Assembly (NCBI GenBank): GCA_020631355.1
Contig: JAHDHL010000016.1
Span: 48,531 to 112,530, forward strand
Origin: Saprospiraceae bacterium
Lineage (GTDB): Bacteria; Bacteroidota; Bacteroidia; Chitinophagales; Saprospiraceae
Direction: 5' to 3'
DNA length: 64,000 bases
This document shows positions 60,401 to 64,000 of this stretch, in pieces (positions within the stretch are counted from its first letter, which is position 1; every line of letters starts with the position of its first letter). The notes under the pieces were generated by a model that saw nothing but the letters and a program-made list of their open reading frames with translations, did not search any database and was not told where the DNA came from. The translations under genes were made by a program, and so were the position numbers.

Positions 60401-63400
60401 TCATCACAGTAACCAACGAGGGTGATGTACCATCTTATGATTATACAGTAGAGGATATCATTCCTGCAGGAATGAGCTTCGTATCTGCTGATAATGGTGG
60501 TATTGAAGCTGGTGGTACTGTTACATGGGTAGGTCTTCCAAACTTGGAGCCAGGTGAGACATTAGAACTTGCATTGACACTTCAGGTAGATGACCCAACT
60601 CAACGTCCATTCCGTAACCATACTGAAATTGCTGATGATTCAGCAGAGGACTACGGTCCGGACCCAGATGGTAACATGGAAGAAGATGCTGATTCTGATC
60701 CTGATAACTATGATGGTAATGATGACGGTCCTGGCGTTGATACACCAACAGTAGATGAGGATGATGATGACTTCATCGATCTTGAGGTAGACGTTGACTA
60801 CGACTTGGCATTGATCAAGGAGTTGTCTCCTGGACAACCGGATGTTGTTAAGAATGGTGACCAGGTTGAGTTTACTATCACAGTAGCCAACCAAGGTGAT
60901 GTACCTTCTTATGACTTTACAATCACTGACCAGATTCCTGCTGGATTGAGCTTCGTAGCTGCTTCCAACGGAGGTGCAGAAGCTGGAGGAATCGTTACTT
61001 GGACCATCAATGACTTGGCTGCAGGTGCTACCACAACTGTAACGTTGACAGTACAAGTGGATGACCCATTATTCCGTGACTTCCGTAACTGGGCTGAAAT
61101 CTCTGATGATTCTTCAGAGGACTATGGTACAGATCCATTAACAGGACAACCAGAACAGGATGAGGATTCTACTCCTGATACGGATACAGGTAATGATGAT
61201 GCTCAAGGATTCGGAACAGATCCGAATGATTTGGTTGATGACCATAATGACATCACATTGGATGAGCCAGCGAATGACGAAGATGATAACGACTTCGCTG
61301 ACTTCATGGTAGATGTGGATTACGATTTGGCATTGATTAAGGAGTTAGCTCCGGGTCAGGCTGAATTGGTAACTCCTGGTGCGACAGTGGAATATGTATT
61401 GACCGTCGCCAATCAAGGTGATGTACCATCATACGATTATGTTATCCAAGATGTAATTCCTGCCGGAATGAGCTTCGTAGCTGCTTCTAACGGAGGTACG
61501 GAAGCTGGAGGAATCGTTACTTGGAACATGCCGAACCTGGCAGCAGGTGGTTCTACTACCCTTACTCTGACACTTCAGGTGGATGATCCAACACTACGTC
61601 CATTCCGTAACTGGGCTGAAATCACAGAGGATTCAGCTGAGGATTATGGCCAAGGTGAAACGGATGAGGATTCTACTCCTGATACGGATTCAGGTAATGA
61701 TGATGCCCAAGGTACAGGTACTGGTCCTAACGACCTTGTTGATAACAACAATGACATTAACTTCGATGATCCTACTGTAGATGAGGATGATAATGACTTC
61801 GAAGATGTGAATGTGGATGTGAACTACGACTTGTCATTGATTAAGGAGTTGGCTCCTGGTCAAGACGCAATCGTGGATCCTGCTAACCCACAGATTACTT
61901 ATAACATTACTGTTTCTAATGATGGTGATGTACCATCTTATGACTTCACAGTTGAGGATATCATCCCTGCTGGTATGAGCTTCGTATCTGCCGATAATGG
62001 TGGTACTGAAGCAGCTGGAGTAGTAACATGGACAGTAGCGAACCTGAATCCAGGTGAGACAGCTACATTAGAATTAGTATTGAATATTGATGACGCAACT
62101 CAACGTCCATTCCGTAACCACGCTGATATCACTGAAGATTCAGCTGAGGACTACGGTGATGACCCAACCACAGGCCTACCCGAGGAAGATCCGGATTCTG
62201 ATCCAGATAACTATGATGGTAACGATGATGGTCCTGGTGTGGATGATCCTACTGTAGATGAGGATGACGATGACTTCGTTGATGTGAATATTGATGTGAA
62301 TTATGACTTGTCATTGGCTAAGGCCTTTGCTCCTGGTCAGGCTTCAACAGTAAGTCCTGGAGACCAAGTGGATTACATCATTACAGTTACCAATGAGGGT
62401 GATGTACCATCATTTGATTATACAGTTGAGGATATTATTCCTGCTGGTATGACATTCGTATCTGCCGATAATGGTGGTGTAGAAGCTGGTGGTATCGTAA
62501 CTTGGACAGCACTTCCAAACCTGAATCCAGGTGAGACATTGGATCTGGCCTTGACATTGGAAGTAACGGATCCAACACAACGTCCATTCCGTAACCACAC
62601 TGAAATCACAGATGATTCAGCTGAGGATTATGGTGATGATCCTAATGGTAACCCAGAGGAGGACTCTGATTCTGATCCGGATAATTATGATGGTAATGAT
62701 GATGGCCCAGGTGTGGATACTCCTACAGTAGATGAGGATGATGATGATAATCTTGACTTGGATGTTGATGTGGATTACGATTTGGCTTTGATTAAGGAAT
62801 TGTCTCCTGGTCAGGCAGCTATCGTAAGCAATGGCGACCAAGTAGAATTCACGATTACTATCGCTAACCAAGGTGATGTACCATCATTCGACTTTACGGT
62901 TACTGACCAGATTCCTGCTGGATTGAGCTTTGTTGCTGCATCCAATGGCGGAACAGAAGCTGCTGGTATCGTAACTTGGAATATTGCTGATTTAGCACCA
63001 GGTGCAACCACTACAGTTACATTGACGGTACAAGTAGATGATCCAACACTTCGTCAGTTCCGTAACTGGGCTGAGATTTCTGATGATAGCTCAGAGGATT
63101 ATGGAAACGATCCTGCTACAGGCCAACCAGAACAAGATGAGGATTCTACTCCTGATACGGATACAGGTAATGATGATGAACAAGGATTCGGCCAAGGTCC
63201 TAATGACCTTGTTGACGACCATAATGATATCACATTGGATGAGCCTGCAAATGATGAGGATGATAACGACTTCGCAGACTTCGAAGTTGATGTGGATTAT
63301 GACTTGGCATTGGTGAAGACATTGGCTCCTGGCCAAGCTGAAACCATTAACGCTGGTGAAACTGCATCATTCATTATCACTGTGAAGAATCAAGGTGATG

Positions 63401-64000
63401 TACCATCCTACGATTTCACAATCTTGGATAAGATTCCTGATGGTGCTTCATTCCAGTCAGCATCTGTTGTTCCTACGCAATCAGGTAATGAATTGACATG
63501 GACCATTGATAATCTGGCTCCGGGTGAAACAACTTCTATAGAAGTTACCCTATTACTAGAGGATGGCTGTAATTGTACTATCCGTAACTGGGCTGAGATT
63601 TCAAGCGATTCTGCCGAGGATTATGGATTTGGTGAAACGGATGAGGATTCTACTCCTGATACAGATACAGGATTTGATAACGATTCAGGTGTAGGTGTTG
63701 CTCCTAACGATGCAGTGGATAACCACAATGACATCGATTTGGATGAGCCTGCAAATGATGAGGATGATAATGATTACGAGGATATTCAAGTAGAGCCTAC
63801 TGTTACTTGCCCTGCTGATATCACAATTGAATGTGGAGAAAGCATTGACCCTGCTAATACAGGTTCTGCTGCAGCATTCGATGCAACTTGTACGGCTGAT
63901 ATCACTTATGAGGATACAGTTACACCAACATGTGGTGCAGCTAATATCATCACAAGAGTATGGACTGTGGATTACGATTGTGGTACAACTATCACTTGTA
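45406..64000 (+). CDS. giant multi-repeat surface protein (Ig-like, HYR and DUF11 repeats), 3' end outside window
   Basis: One frame is open from ATG 45406 to the window end: at least 6,198 codons and no stop. Alternative starts are 45427 and 45445; the last gives a shorter leader, has AGAGAAG just upstream, and aligns with the start of the gene before it. Order: signal peptide (SILFVLGFILPASLSAQ); an unclassified Cys-bearing domain (to about 46,230); six Ig-like repeats (46,315-48,000); a cadherin-like domain (NPDGSFVYDPAG, about 48,000-48,270); HYR-like domains (ITDACGNNVTKQATFTVEDT; to 49,090); at least 30 DUF11 units (49,099-63,790); then a further HYR-like domain (VTCPADITIECGESIDP). Very acidic, nearly free of Cys in the DUF11 part. 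A C-terminal T9SS domain is expected downstream but not seen. Likely a cell-surface adhesin. Confidence 0.9.
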   Translation, partial: MDHFILRMTKEKIMTTFIQSNLLHSNASKISYSILFVLGFILPASLSAQTYTVVTANGSNFFINTPNGTVSTNCIDSHLAAPPVGATYTWDGSYYVPTNSSYQRSTGTPPVTPQLPPGPSCNSNFVWNANVYLDGGNFIRSSAVPGGRLLCGDQFTVSLPAAFSNNGAIQITIPQYVSADGYTNRCDNTSQTNESWHLEFYRNGAWVGSTNSTADVPNGCYEWSIGSLNSVTLNNGADQVRVVHSCNGTGTNSVVPSSFCLNYTVLCNNVTDGGTIHDWYINCGPYDPPTINASPATGGSGNIEYQWQRKDAANGWVWTDIPGATGEDWNPPYTSVSTWIRRLARRSGCTDWVPTNNTTDIHIVTNYNNGGQIASHQTNCGNFNPVAFTNVASPSGPYDPDTDWIEYQWQVKCGGGNWTDIAGANGLTYDPPTTNGQSCWYRRGARISPCTNWVYSNIIDVHPWINPTNPGTVSATQVQCGNFNPAALTGTNPTGFNGTLEYQWQVKCGTAANWSNINGANSASYDPPTTSSVSCWYRRGVRVSGCNDYVYSNFVDIHPIINFTNPGSIAQTQTQCGNFDPAPFTSTADPSGGYAYSTTLYQYQWQIKCGNDANWSNIPGATGLTYDPPTTSSVSCWYRRGARISPCTDWIYSNIVDVHPRINFTNGGTIAANQLQCGNFDPVPFTNVASPSGGYANSTNHYQYQWQVKCDGDNWSDIPGANGLTYDAPTTTGLSCWYRRGARVSPCTEWIYSNIVDVHPVLNYTDPGEIAADQVFCGTSYNPNNLTNVASPSGGYANFAGWAEIQWQSRTLGGNWTDIAGANALTYDPPTITQTTEYRRRVRRSNACPWVDSNIVRVTLHPAPAASNDSFENCSNANITGNVVANDGNLQNFTISVVTQPTNGTLTLNPDGSFVYDPAGIGCQTDQFVYRICNEGLTGLDVCCSNGTVSLANVDTTNPTIDTQSSNQTVECDGAGNTAQYNAWINSNGGAVASDNCGGTIYWSHEIIATENTCSATNNNTCGNTITRTVRFTATDECGNSTPTTAIFRIEDTTNPSVPCNPLNETHECTGQTANAARAAQWNAENIAIIEGCATDICCGTTVTSNFDYNLLSDGCASTGSLTVTYTITDACGNNVTKQATFTVEDTNGPDPLVCQDITVQLDENGEASITPEDVFNNGSDVCNNGPIELVSVAPNSFSRNQCGTVVPVTLTVRDECGNTSTCVAQVNVECFDLALRKVVSSPANGIITPNQPVTFTITVFNQGSLDANNIRIKDYIPAGLTVDDSDWNSPTGNATNIIIPSLAAGQSTSVDITFLADYPLMDGQVIVNRAEIENAGTEPGFTPTDVDSDPDGNPTNDIEVDDEINNAGNDEDDADPASVTVDVNYDLALIKTRQGPLVVTPGTNVTFEITVKNQGDVPSMAYTITDQIPSGLGFVSASNGGTNVNGLVTWNMPDLLPGETATRTIVLSVDDETLRQYRNWAEISSDGASNYGVTDEDSTPDLNVGNDNAQGFGIDPNDPYTNHNDINLDNPAGDEDDNDYEDLEVDVEYDLALIKTRQGPEVVSPNAQVTFDIRVKNQGDVPSYDYTITDQIPAGMNFVSATNGGSEAGGIVTWTMPNLEPGEEAVVSITLQIDDETLRTFRNWAEISDDSSEDYGFGETDDDSTPDTNVGNDNAQGTGVAPNDNVNNHNNINQDNAGNDEDDNDFEDVNVDVNYDLAIDKSLSPGQAATVTPASPTVNYTIVVTNEGDVPSYDYTVQDIIPAGMAFVSASDGGAHANGVVTWAGLTNLDPGQTKSLTLVLEVTDGTLRPFRNHTDITDDSSEDYGPDPSGNLEEDSDSDPDNYDGNDDAQGVDTPNVNEDDDDFVDVDFDVNYDLAIDKALAPGQAAVVTPATNQVNYVITVTNEGDVPSYDFTVEDVIPAGMSFVSASNGGSAAGGVVTWANLPNLNPGESTALNLTLQIDDETLRPYRNHTDITDDSSEDYGPDPNGNMEEDSDSDPDNYDGNDDSQGVDNPTVNEDDDDFVDVDIDINYDLAIQKNLGPGQAAIVTPGAQVTYQIIVTNEGDVPSYLYDVQDIIPNGMSFVSASNGGSNAGGTVTWNDLPNLDPGQSATLTLVLQVDDASFRPFRNHTEISDDSSEDYGTGPDGTLEEDSDSDPDNYDGNDDSQGVDNPNVNEDDDDFEDVDVDVEYDLALVKNSAQGAGPFSIGDNITYQIQIKNQGDVPSYDYQVTDQIPNGMTFVSASDGGAHANGVVTWNLSNLQPNEIKEITLVLTITDPVFRQFRNWAEISDDSAEDYGPDPTTGQTEADDDSTPDTNVGNDDAQGFGTDPNDQYTDQTDVNIDNPAGDEDDNDFHDIEVDVDYDLALIKELSPGQADEVEPGAAVNYTLTIRNQGDVQSYDYVITDQIPTGMSFVSASNGGAHANGIVTWNMPNLAAGQTTTVTLTLQIDDALPRQYRNWAEISDDSSEDYGFGETDEDSTPDTNVGNDNAQGFGVDPNDQFTNHNDISLDDPAGDEDDNDYEDVSVNVDYDLALVKNLGPGQQQPFSINDQVTYEIDVKNQGNVPSYDFDITDQIPAGMSYVSSSDGGAEAGGIVSWNIANLAPGEIKTITLVLQIDDPTLRNFRNWAEISDDSSEDYGFGETDEDSTPDTNVGNDNEQGFGQGPNDQVVDQTDVNIDDPAGDEDDNDFQDIEVDVDYDLALIKELSPGQTGVVSPNEQVNYTITIKNQGDVPSYDYTITDQIPAGMSFVAASNGGAHANGIVTWTMPNLDAGQTTTVTLTLQVDDASLRFYRNWSEISDDSSEDYGFGETDEDSTPDTNVGNDNAQGPGVAPNDPVNNHNDIDLDEPAGDEDDNDFEDVNVDVNYDLAINKELAPGQAGVVTPASPQVIYEITITNEGDVPSYDYDVEDIIPAGMNFVSASDGGAHANGVVTWSGLGNLNPGDTKTLTLTLTVVDGTLRPFRNHTDITDDSSEDYGPDPNGNIEEDSDSDPDNYDGDDDAQGVDTPTVNEDDDDFVDVDFDVNYDLAIDKALAPGQASEVDPGAQVNYQIVVTNEGDVPSYDYDVQDVIPNGMSFVSADNGGTQAGGVVTWSGLPNLNPGESQTLLLTLQVDDASLRPFRNHTDITDDSSEDYGPDPNGALEEDSDSDPDNYDGNDTAQGVDTPTVNEDDDDFVDIDVNVEYDLAVEKTLAAGQAAVVTPANPEVIYTIVVTNEGNVPSYTYDLEDIIPAGMSFVSASNGGTEAGGVVSWTGLPNLDPTETQTLTLTLQIDDATLRPFRNHTDIVDDSSEDYGPNPDGTIAEDIDSDPDNYDGDDDAQGVDTPTVDEDDDDFADVDIDINYDLAIEKSLSAGQAAIVSPNAQVSYTIVVTNEGDVPSYDYTVQDVIPAGMNFVSASNGGTETGGVVTWSALPNLNPGETATLTLVLQIEDETLRPFRNHTDITDDSSEDYGTGPDGTPEEDSDSDPDNYDGDDDAQGVDTPTVDEDDDDFVDVNVDVNYDLAIDKEFAPGQATTVSNGDQVNYIITVTNEGDVPSYDYAVQDVIPNGMSFVSADNGGTETGGIVSWTGLPNLEPGDSYDLALTLQVDDPTLRPFRNHSDITDDSAEDYGPDPNGDTEEDSDSDPDNYDGNDTAQGVDTPTVDEDDDDFIDLEVDVDYDLALIKELSPGQASTVSNGDQVEFTITVANQGDVPSYDFTITDQIPAGLSFVAASNGGTEAGGIVTWTIDNLAQGETTTVTLTVQVDDPTLREFRNWAEISDDSSEDYGFGETDEDSTPDTNTGNDDAQGTGTAPNDQVDNHNDINLDEPAGDEDDNDFEDFQVDVDYDIALVKQLAPGQADVVTPNATVDYILTVANQGDVPTYDFSIQDIIPAGMSFVSTDNGGAEAAGVITWTIANLDPGQTLDIAITLQVDDPTLRPFRNWSEITDDSSEDYGFGEVDEDSTPDANSGNDDAQGTGTAPNDQVDNHNDITLDDPAGDEDDNDFEDVDVDVNYDLSLIKELAPGQAEVVDPANPQITYNITITNDGDVPSYDYTVEDIIPAGMSFVSADNGGTEAAGVVTWANLPNLNPGESAVLTLVLNIDDATQRPFRNHSDITEDSAEDYGPGPDGTIEEDSDSDPNNYDGDDDGPGVDTPTVDEDDDDFVDVNIDVNYDLSLEKAFAPGQAAMVGANDQVNYIITVTNDGDVPSYDYDVQDVIPTGMTFVSADNGGTEAGGIVTWSGLPNLNPGESFDLALTLQVEDETQRPFRNHADITDDSAEDYGDDPNGNPEEDSDSDPDNYDGNDDGPGVDDPTVDEDDDDFIDLDVDITYDLALIKELSPGQAATVSNGDQVEFTITVANQGDVPSYDFVVTDQIPAGLSYVTASNGGTETGGIVTWNIGNLEPGETTTVTLTVQVDDPTLREFRNWAEISEDSAEDYGTDPTTGATEVDEDSTPDTNTGNDDAQGFGTAPNDAVDNHNDITLDDPAGDEDDNDFEDFMVDVDYDIALVKQLAPGQLDVVTPNATVDYIITVANQGDVPTYDFDIQDIIPAGMSFVSTDNGGTEAAGIVTWTVTNLDPGQTLDIALTLQVDDPTLRPFRNWSEITDDSSEDYGFGETDEDSTPDTDSGNDDAQGTGTAPNDAVDNHNDITLDEPANDEDDNDFEDVDVDVNYDLAIAKELAPGQDAMVTPANPEVSYTITITNEGDVPSYDYTVEDVIPAGMDFVSADNGGTEAGGVVTWANLPNLNPGETTTLTLTLTIVDGTLRPFRNHTDITEDSAEDYGVGPDGTTEEDSDSDPDNYDGNDDDQGVDTPTVDEDDDDFVDVDFDVNYDLSLEKNLAAGQPATVGPNATITYTLTVTNEGDVPSYDYTVEDVIPAGMVFVSADNGGAEAGGVVTWANLPNLNPGETFDLELVLQIEDETLRPFRNHAEIADDSAEDYGDDPTTGQPEEDPDSDPDNYDGNDDEQGVDTPTVDEDDDDFVDIDVEVNYDLSLDKEFAPGQASTVSNGDAVNYIITVTNEGDVPSYDYTVEDIIPAGMSFVSADNGGIEAGGTVTWVGLPNLEPGETLELALTLQVDDPTQRPFRNHTEIADDSAEDYGPDPDGNMEEDADSDPDNYDGNDDGPGVDTPTVDEDDDDFIDLEVDVDYDLALIKELSPGQPDVVKNGDQVEFTITVANQGDVPSYDFTITDQIPAGLSFVAASNGGAEAGGIVTWTINDLAAGATTTVTLTVQVDDPLFRDFRNWAEISDDSSEDYGTDPLTGQPEQDEDSTPDTDTGNDDAQGFGTDPNDLVDDHNDITLDEPANDEDDNDFADFMVDVDYDLALIKELAPGQAELVTPGATVEYVLTVANQGDVPSYDYVIQDVIPAGMSFVAASNGGTEAGGIVTWNMPNLAAGGSTTLTLTLQVDDPTLRPFRNWAEITEDSAEDYGQGETDEDSTPDTDSGNDDAQGTGTGPNDLVDNNNDINFDDPTVDEDDNDFEDVNVDVNYDLSLIKELAPGQDAIVDPANPQITYNITVSNDGDVPSYDFTVEDIIPAGMSFVSADNGGTEAAGVVTWTVANLNPGETATLELVLNIDDATQRPFRNHADITEDSAEDYGDDPTTGLPEEDPDSDPDNYDGNDDGPGVDDPTVDEDDDDFVDVNIDVNYDLSLAKAFAPGQASTVSPGDQVDYIITVTNEGDVPSFDYTVEDIIPAGMTFVSADNGGVEAGGIVTWTALPNLNPGETLDLALTLEVTDPTQRPFRNHTEITDDSAEDYGDDPNGNPEEDSDSDPDNYDGNDDGPGVDTPTVDEDDDDNLDLDVDVDYDLALIKELSPGQAAIVSNGDQVEFTITIANQGDVPSFDFTVTDQIPAGLSFVAASNGGTEAAGIVTWNIADLAPGATTTVTLTVQVDDPTLRQFRNWAEISDDSSEDYGNDPATGQPEQDEDSTPDTDTGNDDEQGFGQGPNDLVDDHNDITLDEPANDEDDNDFADFEVDVDYDLALVKTLAPGQAETINAGETASFIITVKNQGDVPSYDFTILDKIPDGASFQSASVVPTQSGNELTWTIDNLAPGETTSIEVTLLLEDGCNCTIRNWAEISSDSAEDYGFGETDEDSTPDTDTGFDNDSGVGVAPNDAVDNHNDIDLDEPANDEDDNDYEDIQVEPTVTCPADITIECGESIDPANTGSAAAFDATCTADITYEDTVTPTCGAANIITRVWTVDYDCGTTITC
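46315..48000 (+). repeat. six Ig-like repeats in the giant protein
   Basis: Repeats of about 80-100 residues starting near 46315, 46621, 46906, 47212, 47515 and 47815. The core is YQWQ-V-K-C-G, NW-T-D-I-P-G-A-x-G-L-T-Y-D-P-P, SCWYRRGARISPCT and YSNIVDVHP. The first and last copies are the most divergent (WIRRLARRSGC; EYRRRVRRSNAC). Four conserved Cys suggest disulfides. Copies 3 and 4 share a 49-bp identical DNA stretch (46978-47026 and 47281-47329), a sign of recent conversion or duplication. Confidence 0.85.
49099..63789 (+). repeat. DUF11-type tandem repeat array (one divergent plus 29 conserved units)
   Basis: Each unit begins at Y-D-L-A/S. Starts: 49099 (divergent), 49561, 50053, 50551, 51028, 51505, 51979, 52498, 53002, 53506, 54010, 54487, 54961, 55438, 55912, 56386, 56890, 57394, 57871, 58345, 58867, 59371, 59848, 60325, 60799, 61321, 61825, 62302, 62776, 63298. 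Unit sizes cluster at 474/477, 504 and 519/522 bp. Shared core: APGQ, I-T-V-x-N-x-GDVPSYDYT, D-x-IPAGMSFVSA-x-NGG, VTW, NL-x-PGE, L-x-V-D-D-x-TLR-x-FRN. DUF11 folds are beta-sandwiches found in large prokaryotic surface proteins. Confidence 0.93.
56386..62775 (+). repeat. higher-order repeat of 4-5 DUF11 units
   Basis: Three successive blocks start with an IKELSPGQ unit carrying NGDQVEFTIT (56386, 58345, 60799) and end with a unit of FAPGQ type (57871, 60325, 62302). Block sizes are 1959, 2454 and 1977 bp; the middle block has one extra unit (59848). A fourth block begins at 62776 and is cut short by the terminal units. Second units (56890, 58867, 61321) and PANP-x-x-x-Y third units (57394, 59371, 61825) match between blocks, so whole blocks, not single units, were duplicated. 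Confidence 0.8.

Noticed and set aside
50575-63336. Many minus-strand frames of 60-155 codons rich in Ile, Val and Arg that look like membrane peptides
   Set aside because: They are the reverse reading of the Asp/Asn-rich repeats (GAT/GAY codons read as ATC/RTC). They recur with the repeat period and have no signals of their own.
49561-63789. Regular repeats that could be taken for a CRISPR or satellite array
   Set aside because: Units are about 0.5 kb, stay in one reading frame, and differ mainly at third positions; this is protein-level repetition.

Overview
The window reads as chromosomal DNA of a Bacteroidota bacterium, most likely of the Saprospiria/Lewinella type. Supporting signs are several proteins with type IX secretion system (T9SS) C-terminal sorting domains, a SprB-repeat adhesin ending in a gliding-motility (CHU_C) domain next to a PorP/SprF-like and an OmpA/PorE-like gene, a TonB receptor paired with a DUF5689 lipoprotein, and an exact Bacteroidota promoter (TTTG-N19-TAnnTTTG) before rplU. 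The genus is inference; no rRNA gene is present.

Layout. 1-5.8 kb: cell-envelope genes (a cut OmpA-like gene, a TPR/PD40/OmpA protein, a CAP-domain protein, a DUF4846 lipoprotein, a steroid-reductase-like membrane protein), a MerR regulator and a small conserved protein. 6-10.9 kb: a compact housekeeping run, uvrD/pcrA-like helicase, cmk and era, then a GNAT/FemAB-like transferase. 10.9-15.6 kb: a NYN-domain protein, a papain-fold-like membrane-anchored protein behind ruvB, a small lipoprotein and NADP-isocitrate dehydrogenase. 15.8-23.6 kb: a surface-adhesin cassette (1,415-aa SprB-repeat adhesin, PorP/SprF, PorE-like OmpA protein). 23.6-33.4 kb: aldose epimerase, a fasciclin lipoprotein, a secreted alpha/beta hydrolase, an SH3-like lipoprotein, and a tightly spaced pair of secreted enzymes (M66-like metalloprotease and SASA/CE6 esterase). 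33.5-41.9 kb: tyrS, a SIMPL-like protein, and a divergent set of secreted endonuclease/phosphatase, TonB-dependent receptor and DUF5689 lipoprotein. 42-43.2 kb: rplU and an rpmA whose L27 carries a helix-hairpin-helix tail.

43.2-64 kb: a 1.25-kb AT-rich gene-free stretch, a small exported protein, and then one open reading frame from about 45,406 to the window end without a stop. It encodes at least 6,198 residues: a signal peptide, six cysteine-bearing Ig-like repeats, a cadherin-like domain, HYR-like domains, and at least 30 DUF11-type beta-sandwich repeats joined by aspartate-rich linkers, followed by another HYR-like domain. The DUF11 units fall into two alternating linker types and, in the C-terminal half, into higher-order blocks of four or five units. 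This giant presumptive surface adhesin is the most striking item. Nothing else in the window looks like a defence island, prophage or insertion sequence; no tRNA, rRNA or CRISPR array was seen.
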